A program made the translations under genes and the position numbers. Below, piece after piece: positions 41,477 through 50,006 of a stretch of DNA of 64,000 nucleotides (position 1 is the first letter of the stretch; every line of letters starts with the position of its first letter). This stretch comes from Exiguobacterium sp. s124 (GTDB lineage Bacteria > Bacillota > Bacilli > Exiguobacteriales > Exiguobacteriaceae). Under the pieces are notes generated by a model. The model ran no database searches, was not told where the DNA came from, and was given only the letters and a program-made list of their open reading frames with translations. The DNA is taken from contig NZ_JACSKH010000001.1 in assembly GCF_018617485.1 (NCBI RefSeq), forward strand, positions 1,922,001 through 1,986,000. Direction: 5' to 3'.

Positions 41477-42316
41477 TTATAATTTTGCTAACAACTTTCC
41501 TTTTTGTAAGGTCGATACGTATGCCCGTTTTGTGAAGACGTCATATCCGTTTGCTCGAGCTGCATCTAAAATTCCTTCATATAGAAGAGCTGCTGCTTGA
41601 ACCGGTTTTCGACTGGCGAGCGGATAGAGGTGATGGGTCGTACGTGCCCGTTCATACAAGGACTCCGCGCGCTTCGCCAACGCCTCCCATAGCTCGATGA
41701 AGGAAGGTGTCACTTCACGTTGCTGTAACATCTCTTCACTTACGCCATACTGTCGCATCATCGTGCGTGGCAAATAGATGCGGTCTCTATTCAAATCTTC
41801 CCCGACATCTCGCAAAATATTGGTCAGTTGCATCGCAATGCCGAGGTCGATGGCGCCTTGTCGGAGCTGACGTTTCGTCTCGGCGTCTTGATTCGGGACA
41901 AGAATCGGGAGTAGCATCAGACCGACCGTACTCGCGGCATAATAGCTATACTGCTCGGTCTCTTCGAGCGTCTCATATCGTGATTTATGTAAATCCCACT
42001 TCATGCCTTCCGCTAGCTCAAAGAATGGATTGACGTCCATCTCATAGCGTTGCCATACATCTCGAAGGGCGACCCATAGCGCTTCATCCTGGTCATATCC
42101 TGCTAAAAAGCGATCGAATGCATGCAAAAACGACGCCAAACTCTCTTCTGGACGGTCTGATTCATCGACCGCATCATCAAGAGTCCGACAAAACGTATAC
42201 ACGGCCATGACCGCTTGTCGATCTGGTTTTGAGAGCAAAGAGAAGGCCCGATAAAAGGTCAACGAGCCTTTCTTCATGATTTCCTCACATTGACGATACG
42301 CTTCTTGTGTCGTCAC
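41477..42316 (-). CDS. crtM: Dehydrosqualene (4,4'-diapophytoene) synthase
   Basis: A 279-residue enzyme that joins two farnesyl diphosphates, the first step of C30 carotenoid synthesis. Both Asp-rich motifs are present: DDAVDE (about residues 47-52) and NILRDVGEDLNRDRIYLP (about 166-183). YSYYAASTVGLMLLPI is also typical of the squalene/phytoene synthase family. Placement next to crtN-type desaturases favours CrtM over a C40 phytoene synthase. The start is a GTG at 42316, inside the preceding gene; that gene overlaps by 32 bases. Confidence 0.92.
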   Translation of the reverse strand: MTTQEAYRQCEEIMKKGSLTFYRAFSLLSKPDRQAVMAVYTFCRTLDDAVDESDRPEESLASFLHAFDRFLAGYDQDEALWVALRDVWQRYEMDVNPFFELAEGMKWDLHKSRYETLEETEQYSYYAASTVGLMLLPILVPNQDAETKRQLRQGAIDLGIAMQLTNILRDVGEDLNRDRIYLPRTMMRQYGVSEEMLQQREVTPSFIELWEALAKRAESLYERARTTHHLYPLASRKPVQAAALLYEGILDAARANGYDVFTKRAYVSTLQKGKLLAKL

Positions 42317-43763
42317 GATGTATTGCCCCCATTTCTTCTTCCATTTTTTTCACAAGTAACTGTGAACCAATCATGACAATCGGCACGCCCCCACATGGAT
42401 GGACAGATGCACCAACCGCATACAATCGCTCGATTTTCGGGAACGGTCTTGCCTGTGGCTTGAAGGCGGCTGATTGAGACAATTTTGGTGCAATCCCAAA
42501 ACTTCCTCCTTCGAACAGACCAAATCGCTCGGCATCCATCGGTGTCCGTACTTTCATCTCGATGACACGGTCCCGAAAATCGGGTAATAGTGCCTCGAGT
42601 CTTCCTAATAGATGGTCAATCGTTCCTTGCGTCTCAAAGTCTTCTCGCTCCAATTTACGAGGTACCGGAACGAGGACATATAATACACTCGTCCCATTCG
42701 GCGCAAGTGTCGAATCAATCCGTGATGGATTGAACGTGTACATCGCCGGATACTCACTTAGTTTACCATCCTCAAAGATTGTTCGCATCGATCCCTCAAA
42801 ATCATTCGGTAAATCGAATTGATGGACCGGCAAATCGAGTTCCCCGCTGACCGTGAAATAAAGGAGTAGCGTACCACTGGACGGTTCATACGTCTTCGGT
42901 GTCACGCCATCAATGAGTCGTTCCATAAGCGGAAAGTCACCGTTCACGACGACCGCGTCATAAGGCACGTATTCGTCATTGACCGTGACGCCAGTGGCTA
43001 CACCGTTCGTGACGTGGACATGATTGACGGCCGCATTCATTACGAAATGAACACCTCGTCGTTTCAGCTCTTGTTCCATTTTCGCCGCGAGCGAGAAATA
43101 TCCTCCTTTTACATACCAGACTCCCTCTTCTTGTTCACGATAAGGAATGAGTCCATATAACGAGGGGGTCGCATAAGGGTTCCCACCGATATAGAGCGTC
43201 TGTAAACTGTAGGCGACACGTAAGCGTTCGTCCTCAAAAAAACGTTTCATGTTCGCATGGGCCGTTTCATATGCTTTCAAGCGCATGAGGAGAAGCAATA
43301 GTTTCGGTTCGAACAACTCTGTTTTCGATGCATAACTGCGGTCTAAAAACGTATCGAACCCAATCCGATACTCTTCTTTCTTCTGCGACATATAATGACG
43401 GAATGCGTCCCCTTCGCCGAAAGTCCGCTCGATCTCTTCTGCCTGTCGCTCGATATCCCGATATTTATAGAACGATGTCCCGTCTTGATAGCGCAAACGA
43501 TAGAGTGGATCGACTTCGAGTAATTCGACCTCACTTTCCGGTAGCCCCGCTTCCATCAACTGTTGCTTCAGTTTGCCCGGTAACAAGACGATCGTCGGAC
43601 CTTCATCGACTTTCGCTCCATTTTCAAATTCAACATAGTTTAGTCGTCCACCGACACGCGCTTCCTTCTCGTAAATCGTGATGTGAAGTGAAGGGTTTCG
43701 TTTCGTCAATAAGAGGGCGGCGTAAAGTGTGCCGACCCCGGCCCCGACAAAGCTGATGTTCAT
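42285..43763 (-). CDS. CrtN-like carotenoid desaturase/oxidase paralogue
   Basis: A 492-residue FAD-dependent protein of the CrtI/CrtN family, diverged from both other copies. Its dinucleotide motif is altered: FVGAGVGTLYAALLL in place of GxGxxG with an Ala-rich end. Family parts remain: ITIYEKEARVGGRLNYVE, TLYIGGNPYATPSLYGLIPY, GVWYVKGGYFSL, SRIDSTLAPNGTSVLYVLVPVP and GASVHPCGGVPIVMIG. It may desaturate or oxidise the other end of the chain (a CrtNb/CrtNc-like role); this cannot be settled by eye. It overlaps crtN by 4 bases and crtM by 32. Confidence 0.78.
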   Translation of the reverse strand: MNISFVGAGVGTLYAALLLTKRNPSLHITIYEKEARVGGRLNYVEFENGAKVDEGPTIVLLPGKLKQQLMEAGLPESEVELLEVDPLYRLRYQDGTSFYKYRDIERQAEEIERTFGEGDAFRHYMSQKKEEYRIGFDTFLDRSYASKTELFEPKLLLLLMRLKAYETAHANMKRFFEDERLRVAYSLQTLYIGGNPYATPSLYGLIPYREQEEGVWYVKGGYFSLAAKMEQELKRRGVHFVMNAAVNHVHVTNGVATGVTVNDEYVPYDAVVVNGDFPLMERLIDGVTPKTYEPSSGTLLLYFTVSGELDLPVHQFDLPNDFEGSMRTIFEDGKLSEYPAMYTFNPSRIDSTLAPNGTSVLYVLVPVPRKLEREDFETQGTIDHLLGRLEALLPDFRDRVIEMKVRTPMDAERFGLFEGGSFGIAPKLSQSAAFKPQARPFPKIERLYAVGASVHPCGGVPIVMIGSQLLVKKMEEEMGAIHRDDTRSVSSM

Positions 43764-45253
43764 CGGCCGACACCTGCCCGGTCACGCAACAAGTTCGTTG
43801 TGATGCGCGCTGATTCAAAGATGGTCGGAAGCCCGCTTCCTGGATGCGTCCCGCCACCGACGAGCCAGACGTTGTCGAGCTCTTCAAACTGATTGTGCGG
43901 ACGGAAATACATCATTTGCGATAGATTATGACCCAAGTTAAAGGTTGCGCCTTCGTATACCCCGAACGTTTCCCAATCCTCAGGTGTCAACGTCTCCATC
44001 ACCTCAATATGTTGGCGAATGTCTCGGTATGGTGACCGTGTCTCAAGGGCGTCGAGTACACGTTCTGTCATCGTTGGCTGCAACTCTTCCCATGGCAAAC
44101 CGGATAAGTTGTTCGGTACCGGTACGAGGACGTATAGCGACGATTTTCCTGCAGGTGCGAGCGTCGGGTCGATGCGCGAGGCGTTTTGAACGTAGAATGA
44201 GAAATCCTCGCTCAGTTTCAACTCTTGCGTCATCTCTTTGACGTTCAACTCATAATCGTCTGCGAAGTGAATCGAATGGTGTGCCACGTCTTCATAGACG
44301 TGATCGAGCCCGAGATAAAGCATGAATGTCGAGCACGAGTAGCGTTTCTTCTTCAGTTGAGCCGGACTCCACTTCGACAGTTTGCCGTCTGGGACTAATG
44401 ACGTCATCGCGTGAGCAAAGTCAGCACCAATCACGACTTCGTCGAACGCATAATGAACGCTCCCTGCTACGAGACCGGTCACTTTCTTGTCATCCATGAG
44501 AAGACGCTCTACTGGTTCACCTAAGCGAATCACGCCACCCTCTTCTTCTACGACCTTCGCCATCGCATAACAAAGTTGATTCACGCCTCCAATCGGATGA
44601 TGAACCCCGTATGCATGCTCCATATAAGATAAAATCGAGAAACCGCCTGGACATTCCCAAGCGGACATTCCTAAATATTTTGCTTGGAACGTGAACGCAT
44701 ACTTCAACTCTTCGCTCGTAAAGTACTCGGATAAGACGTCATAAAGCGACTTCCCGATTGAAAGGAACGGTAACGCTTTGAGTACGCGTAATGAGACATA
44801 GTCGGTCAGTTTGTCATGCGCGGTTTGAAGAACAGGCATCAACTTGGAGAGCTTGATCGCCTGTTCGCTCATGAACCGTTCATATCCTTCCCCATTTCCC
44901 GGGAATTGTTCTTCGATGGCTTGATGCATCTGGTCACGATCAGTCGTCATCGAGAGATGGCGCGTCCCACGATCAAAATACAAATCATACATCGGTTCTA
45001 GCCGTTTCATCTCGACGTAATCATGTAAATCACGTCCCGTTTCTTCGAAGATCTCTTCTAAAATGTAAGGCATATTTAAAAATGTAGGTCCTCGGTCAAA
45101 CGTGAACTCGCCTACTTGTAGACGTGACGTTCTGCCTCCTACAAACGGTTGTTTCTCAAATACGGTGACGTCTACGCCACGATTCGCTAGTAGCATCGCA
45201 GCAGCCAATCCACCGGGTCCTGCCCCTATTACGGCAACTCTTTGTTTCGACAC
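43760..45253 (-). CDS. crtN: Dehydrosqualene desaturase
   Basis: A 497-residue FAD enzyme that desaturates diapophytoene to diaponeurosporene. Clear CrtN features: VAVIGAGPGGLAAAMLLANRG, FDRGPTFLNMPYILEEIFEE, the YSCSTFMLYLGLD strand, SRIDPTLAPAGKSSLYVLVPVP and GGGTHPGSGLPTIFES. It is first in the minus-strand operon crtN, crtN-like, crtM. The GTG at 45253 is the likely start, since GGGAG lies 9 bases before it; TTG codons at 45262 and 45259 are too close to that site. Confidence 0.88.
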   Translation of the reverse strand: MSKQRVAVIGAGPGGLAAAMLLANRGVDVTVFEKQPFVGGRTSRLQVGEFTFDRGPTFLNMPYILEEIFEETGRDLHDYVEMKRLEPMYDLYFDRGTRHLSMTTDRDQMHQAIEEQFPGNGEGYERFMSEQAIKLSKLMPVLQTAHDKLTDYVSLRVLKALPFLSIGKSLYDVLSEYFTSEELKYAFTFQAKYLGMSAWECPGGFSILSYMEHAYGVHHPIGGVNQLCYAMAKVVEEEGGVIRLGEPVERLLMDDKKVTGLVAGSVHYAFDEVVIGADFAHAMTSLVPDGKLSKWSPAQLKKKRYSCSTFMLYLGLDHVYEDVAHHSIHFADDYELNVKEMTQELKLSEDFSFYVQNASRIDPTLAPAGKSSLYVLVPVPNNLSGLPWEELQPTMTERVLDALETRSPYRDIRQHIEVMETLTPEDWETFGVYEGATFNLGHNLSQMMYFRPHNQFEELDNVWLVGGGTHPGSGLPTIFESARITTNLLRDRAGVGR

Positions 45254-45297
45254 ACTCAACAACTCCCTATGTGAATAGTCTCTTATGCTTCTCTATC

Positions 45298-45326
45298 ATT
45301 ATAGAAATGACCGGAGACAAGTTCAA
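45298..45326 (-). promoter_or_regulatory. SigA promoter of the crtN-crtM operon
   Basis: On the minus strand, TTGAAC (45321-45326) and TATAAT (45298-45303) are 17 bases apart. The -35 overlaps the end of the upstream methyltransferase gene. Confidence 0.7.
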
Positions 45327-46354
45327 TTTTGAATCGGTTGATTGAGCAGATTCTTGTTCCCTCGCTCGGCGATGACGATATACCAAGACCCTTCTGGAAT
45401 GAACGGGATAAAGCGAATTTGTTCAAATCCGACTTCTTGCATTTGACGGCGCAATCGTGGAATGGTCGGGAGCGGATATAAGTTATCGTGAAGTGTCATG
45501 AAGGCATTGAATGCAGAAGCGAACCGTCCGCCGAGTGCCGTCTCCGCAAGTGGCGTCACAAGGACTGCGACCCCGTTCTCTTCTAAACGATTCCGAAGTC
45601 GTTCAAGCAGTTTGATTCGCTCCTCTGGTGAGAAATAATAGAGCATATTGTTCATCATGACCGCATCGAATTGTTCTTCTGTTTCCCAGTTCATGAAATC
45701 GGCGACTTCAAAATGAATATCGCCCCGTTCATCAAGAGACCGCGCTTCTTCGATAACCTCTTCCTCTAAATCGATCCCCGTCAATTCCCAATTCGGTTCG
45801 AGCGCTTGTAATTTACGTAAATAACCACCATGCCCACAACCGATATCAAGCATCGACCCGACGTTCGCCTGACGTAACAGTTGCTGTACGATCGGGAATG
45901 CGACCGTCTCGACGAGCGTCGATGTTTTCGCGACGACTTGACCGTGTTCGGCCCCATCAAACGTCTTTTGTTTCCCAGACTCTAAAAATTCTGGGTAAGC
46001 GATCAACGCAGGGATGTGAAGTTCCATCATCTCTTGGAGCATGAATCCGATGCTCCGCTCATCGTTACCAGACAACTGGTATTTTAATCCACGTGTCGGA
46101 TAGTAGCGCCATCCCCTCTTCTTCAAATGACGCACTGCGACCCCAACTTCTAACCAACGCTCTAGCGCAAGTTGCGTCAACGGGCGTTTGAGTCGTAAAT
46201 TCATCTCTGCCATACTTGCGCCACCTTGAAGTGCATCGAATAAACCAAACTTATATCCGATATAGCCGTGCCATAGTGGTAAAAATGATTCTGTTTGTTT
46301 CATCCATTTCCGTGCATGTAATACGCGTGTCCATTCCGTCATTTGTTGATCCAT
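45323..46354 (-). CDS. SAM-dependent methyltransferase with N-terminal dimerisation domain
   Basis: A 343-residue protein. Residues 1-160 are helical and resemble the winged-helix dimerisation part of O-methyltransferases (LALERWLEVGVAVRHLKKRGWRYY gives one such helix). The methyltransferase fold follows, with motif I SMLDIGCGHGGYLRKL (about 168-183), the acidic ELTGIDLEEEVIEEA and FDAVMMNNMLYYFSPEE. Directly upstream of crtN in the same direction, it could methylate a carotenoid acid, hydroxyl group or quinone; no direct evidence. The crtN operon also has its own promoter. Start ATG follows GAGGTG. Confidence 0.75.
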   Translation of the reverse strand: MDQQMTEWTRVLHARKWMKQTESFLPLWHGYIGYKFGLFDALQGGASMAEMNLRLKRPLTQLALERWLEVGVAVRHLKKRGWRYYPTRGLKYQLSGNDERSIGFMLQEMMELHIPALIAYPEFLESGKQKTFDGAEHGQVVAKTSTLVETVAFPIVQQLLRQANVGSMLDIGCGHGGYLRKLQALEPNWELTGIDLEEEVIEEARSLDERGDIHFEVADFMNWETEEQFDAVMMNNMLYYFSPEERIKLLERLRNRLEENGVAVLVTPLAETALGGRFASAFNAFMTLHDNLYPLPTIPRLRRQMQEVGFEQIRFIPFIPEGSWYIVIAERGNKNLLNQPIQN

Positions 46355-46417
46355 CGTTTCACCTCATCGTCATGATTACTGATTTTTTTATTTTCCCCTA
46401 ATAATTTGTGTACAAAC

Positions 46418-46450
46418 AAAAAATTCCCACTTCGGTGTGCGAAGTGGGAA
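46418..46450 (-). terminator. Terminator of yisL
   Basis: TTCCCACTTCG/CGAAGTGGGAA, 5-base loop, T run on the minus strand. Confidence 0.88.
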
Positions 46451-46454
46451 AGTC

Positions 46455-46838
46455 TTATTGAATGAAGCTGTTGAAGAAAGATTGTCCGTATGGTAATGCG
46501 TAACCGATAAAGATTGTCACGAGTGCCAATACGATAAATCCGCCGAAAAAGGCGTTCGATGGTTTGTTCTTTTTCACTTTGACAAGTGTCATCTCACCGA
46601 AAATCAATGCCAGTAACCCGACTGTGATTTTCACGTGATAGAACGTGCCGCCTCCGTTCAATTGAAGGTAGAGATAAAGTCCTGTTCCGAATGCGATGAG
46701 TAACATGAGTCGAAACGCCATATGTGCGATCTTTCCACTCTTGTTGCCGTTCTTGTAACCAATATAGGCTACGGCAAATAAGATAAGTAACAAAATCCAG
46801 CTCGTGACGTGTGTGTGCAAGAATGCAATCAGTGGCAT
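46455..46838 (-). CDS. yisL: YisL family membrane protein (DUF1516)
   Basis: A 127-residue protein with four transmembrane helices (about residues 10-28, 38-60, 68-86, 97-116). The start FLHTHVTSWILLLILFAVAY and the KVKKNKPSNAFFGGFIVL region match YisL of Bacillus subtilis. Function unknown. ATG at 46838 has a GGGGGGC site. Confidence 0.85.
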   Translation of the reverse strand: MPLIAFLHTHVTSWILLLILFAVAYIGYKNGNKSGKIAHMAFRLMLLIAFGTGLYLYLQLNGGGTFYHVKITVGLLALIFGEMTLVKVKKNKPSNAFFGGFIVLALVTIFIGYALPYGQSFFNSFIQ

Positions 46839-46918
46839 TCTAATGCCCCCCTTTATGTTGTTGTACAGTCTTCATTGTACACGAACCCTCTCCTGATTGG
46901 TCAAGCGAACGCTTTCCT

Positions 46919-46948
46919 AAAAAAAGAGCCATCCTTCGAGGATGACTC
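46919..46948 (-). terminator. Terminator of the two-component operon
   Basis: GAG-T-CATCCT/AGGATG-G-CTC with a 3-base loop, then TTTTTT on the minus strand. Confidence 0.85.
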
Positions 46949-46954
46949 CATTCA

Positions 46955-49513
46955 TTATACTGGTGTTGTCTCTGCCTCTTGGACAGCGTATTCATAGCTA
47001 GGAATTTCAACGATGAAGGTCGACCCCTCATGTTGAATCGATTCCACATGAATTTGACCGTTATGACCTCGGACGATTTCTTGACAGATTGGTAAACCAA
47101 GACCCGTCCCGCCGATCTCACGGCTGTCGGAATTATCGACGCGATAGAACTTATCAAATAATCGGTCGAGCGCGTCGCTCGGAATTCCAATTCCTTCGTC
47201 CTTCACTTTGATGGACACGATTTGCTCATGATGAGCAAGCTCTACCGTGATTTTTCCACCACGTGGAGAATACTTCACTGCGTTTGACAAGAGATTACTC
47301 ATCAACTGCTTGAACTTCTGGCAGTCGACGAACAATTCGTAAGGACGTGCATCATCCGCAATCAATTCGAATTCGTGCTTCAAAGATGACGCTTCATAGA
47401 ACGTCAACATGTCTCGGACGACCGGTTCGATATCGAGTTGTTCCCGGTCGTACATTTGACTACCGGATTCCATCCGCTGCACATCAAGGAAATCATTGAC
47501 GAGATGCGTCAGACGTTCCGTCTCCGCATGGATTGTCTCTAAATATTTTGCTTGTTTCTCATTTGGTAACTGCTTTTTCACCATCAATTCTGTGAATCCG
47601 TAAATGGACGAGAGCGGTGTCCGCAATTCATGAGAAATCGTTGAGATGAATTCACTCTTCAATCGTTCAGCCTCTGTCTCACTTGTGATATCCCGGAAGA
47701 CGAGAAGCGTCCCTTTCGATAGACCGCCGACAATAATCCGTTCAGCATACATCTGCAAGTTCATTTCACCTTTACGGATTGAGAAGCTCACACTGTCATG
47801 TGGGAAGTCTTCCGTGAACAATCGATTTGTATACTTCGTAAAGTCTTCTGCTTGGTCCACCGTTTCGACAAGGCGATTACGCCACTCTTCCCATGTTTCT
47901 TCTTCAAGGTCCTGTGTGCTGACGTCACTCAGTTCCGGGAACATTTCATAAAGTGGACGGTTGACGAATACATCATCTGTCGCATGTTCGATATAGACGA
48001 CCGCCTCTCGAATCGAGTCGAGGATGCGTTCTGTCTTCCCTTTCTCGCGTTTCATCTCTTCGAATAGACGCATCCGTAAGAGCGAGAGTGAAAGCTGACG
48101 AGCGAACGACATGATGTCACCCATCTGTGTCTGTGTGAAACGGTCTTTATAGCGGACCAAATAGATGAACGCGATAATCGAATCGTCCGTCGGGTCATGG
48201 ACCGGTACCGCCGTTTCGAACATATAGTACGGGTAAGGAAGCGGATGGTCGCTCGCAACTTGTTTCGCTGAGTGTACCGTCGTCTTCAACGTCATCGCCC
48301 GCGTTAACACAGAATTCTCACTATCGAGCAATTGACGGGACAACGTGTCATTCAAACCATGGCTCGTCACGCGGTACGTGCCCGATTCATCGACGAAGAC
48401 GAGTGCACCGACTTCCGAGTCCGTAATCGTAACGAGTTTCTCGATAATCTCTGGATACGCCGTAAGCGAATCACGTGACGCTAACGTCTCCGTCAATTCG
48501 TTTCGGTAAGCGAGATGTTGTTCGTTTTGTTGAGTCTGCTCGAGAATCTCTTCAAGCTCTTGTTGCTGTGCCTGAAGCTCTTCTTGTTGGGCAATCAATT
48601 CTTCTTGTTGCGCCTGAAGTTCATGGTTCTTTTCAATCAAATGACGTTCGTTGTCACGAAGTGTCTCGGCCATCTTATGGAACGAGCGAGACATCGTACC
48701 AATCTCATCTTCTCGTTTCATTTGATCACTCAAGTCGACGATCTCACCTTTCAACAAACGGTTCGATGCGATTGAGAGTTTTGAAATCAAGCGTGTTTGA
48801 CGACGAAGGAACGGTTGGACGAATAACAAAATCAATGCAGCGAATGAGGCAATACTCATAATCCACAAGAATTGAAGCATGTTATTGTTTTGGCGCCATT
48901 CCGCGTAGACCGCCTCTTTTTCAGAAGCCATCAATTTACGATAGTTTTCTAACGAGGATTCGACTTCATCAATCGGCCCTAAAATATCGATGCCACGCTC
49001 CGGATTAAATTGGACGACACCTTGATCAATCAATCGTTGCGCCGTCGGTAACTCGGCGATTGTTTCAGCATCGATAAACGTTTCCGTTACATCACCATCA
49101 AGCTGTGCCTGCGCATACTCATACGTCACCGGAATGATGACGTCGTAGTAAAAGTCATGGAACTGCTGCAAATCTTCTGCGAACAACTCACCTTGACGAG
49201 TAGTGACTTGCGTTTTAAACCAATTGATTTCTTGTTGGAACTTCGCTTCGTTCGCACTTGAACGTTCTAGCGACGCCGTATCACCAAACAAGAGATAGCC
49301 ACGTGTGTCATACTGATCGGCCTGCCATTCATCCCAAAGCGTCGTCAAACGATTGACGCGTTCGTCTACTTGACGTAAACGAGCCTCATTCGCTTCGAGT
49401 CGATTCTCGATATACACATAGGTCAGAACCGATCCGACCAACGCGATGGCGAGGAACGAATAGAGGACGACCATGATGTCGCGCCCAAGTTTTTGTTTAA
49501 ACCACCTTTTCAC
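46955..49513 (-). CDS. Large sensor histidine kinase (CHASE3-HAMP-coiled coil-GAF-PAS-HisKA-HATPase)
   Basis: An 852-residue membrane kinase. Helices at about 14-36 and 212-233 enclose an extracellular CHASE3-like helical domain. HAMP follows (about 234-290), then a Gln/Glu-rich coiled coil of repeated QQEEL units (about 296-338), a GAF-like domain (about 345-490) and a PAS-like region (about 500-605). The HisKA has the phospho-acceptor His628 in ISHELRTPL, and the ATPase has NLLSNAVKYSP, DEGIGIP and GGTGLGLPIC. It overlaps its response regulator by four bases (GTGA) and starts with GTG. The signal is unknown; GAF and coiled coil suggest both cytoplasmic and outside inputs. Confidence 0.88.
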   Translation of the reverse strand: MKRWFKQKLGRDIMVVLYSFLAIALVGSVLTYVYIENRLEANEARLRQVDERVNRLTTLWDEWQADQYDTRGYLLFGDTASLERSSANEAKFQQEINWFKTQVTTRQGELFAEDLQQFHDFYYDVIIPVTYEYAQAQLDGDVTETFIDAETIAELPTAQRLIDQGVVQFNPERGIDILGPIDEVESSLENYRKLMASEKEAVYAEWRQNNNMLQFLWIMSIASFAALILLFVQPFLRRQTRLISKLSIASNRLLKGEIVDLSDQMKREDEIGTMSRSFHKMAETLRDNERHLIEKNHELQAQQEELIAQQEELQAQQQELEEILEQTQQNEQHLAYRNELTETLASRDSLTAYPEIIEKLVTITDSEVGALVFVDESGTYRVTSHGLNDTLSRQLLDSENSVLTRAMTLKTTVHSAKQVASDHPLPYPYYMFETAVPVHDPTDDSIIAFIYLVRYKDRFTQTQMGDIMSFARQLSLSLLRMRLFEEMKREKGKTERILDSIREAVVYIEHATDDVFVNRPLYEMFPELSDVSTQDLEEETWEEWRNRLVETVDQAEDFTKYTNRLFTEDFPHDSVSFSIRKGEMNLQMYAERIIVGGLSKGTLLVFRDITSETEAERLKSEFISTISHELRTPLSSIYGFTELMVKKQLPNEKQAKYLETIHAETERLTHLVNDFLDVQRMESGSQMYDREQLDIEPVVRDMLTFYEASSLKHEFELIADDARPYELFVDCQKFKQLMSNLLSNAVKYSPRGGKITVELAHHEQIVSIKVKDEGIGIPSDALDRLFDKFYRVDNSDSREIGGTGLGLPICQEIVRGHNGQIHVESIQHEGSTFIVEIPSYEYAVQEAETTPV

Positions 49514-49872
49514 TTCACGATGCCTCCTATGATTTTGACAAGTTCAAGTGGGCTGAACGGTTTTGAAATGAAGTAGTCGACACCAATCTCATTCGCGCAA
49601 TCACGGTCAGATTGTTGGCTTTTCGCTGTCAACATCATCACTTTCGTATCTTGTCGCCCTGGTAACTTCCTTACTTTTTCAATGACCTCAAGCCCTGTCA
49701 TCCCGGGCATCATATGGTCCACAATCACCAAATCATATTCGTTCTCTTCAATCAATCGATAGGCCTCTACTCCATCTTGAGCCTCATCGATGTCATATCC
49801 TTCGTCTTCTAATGTATCCATAACGAGCATGCGTAGTACTTCTTCGTCTTCCGCAAGTAAGATTTTTACCAT
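49510..49872 (-). CDS. Single-domain (CheY-like) response regulator
   Basis: A 120-residue receiver domain with acidic pocket AEDEE, phospho-acceptor Asp52 in VIVDHMMPG, the Thr of MLTAKS and Lys of SKPFSP. It has no DNA-binding or enzymatic output domain, so it must act by protein contact or phosphotransfer. It heads the operon with the histidine kinase. The promoter is in the short gap after the terminator at 49931-49972. Confidence 0.92.
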   Translation of the reverse strand: MVKILLAEDEEVLRMLVMDTLEDEGYDIDEAQDGVEAYRLIEENEYDLVIVDHMMPGMTGLEVIEKVRKLPGRQDTKVMMLTAKSQQSDRDCANEIGVDYFISKPFSPLELVKIIGGIVK

Positions 49873-49930
49873 AATCGTTCCTCCATTTTTTATCCCATTT
49901 TTTTATTTTAACGGATTTGTAATTGTTACA

Positions 49931-49972
49931 CAAAATAAAAAGACGTACGAAACTCATCTTCGTACGTCTTTT
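49931..49972 (-). terminator. Terminator of the MarR-ABC operon
   Basis: AAAAGACGTACGAA and its complement with a 7-base loop, then TTTTATTTTG on the minus strand. Confidence 0.85.
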
Positions 49973-50006
49973 GCCTAATCGCCTGGCCGTAAAACCTATA
50001 TTCTTC

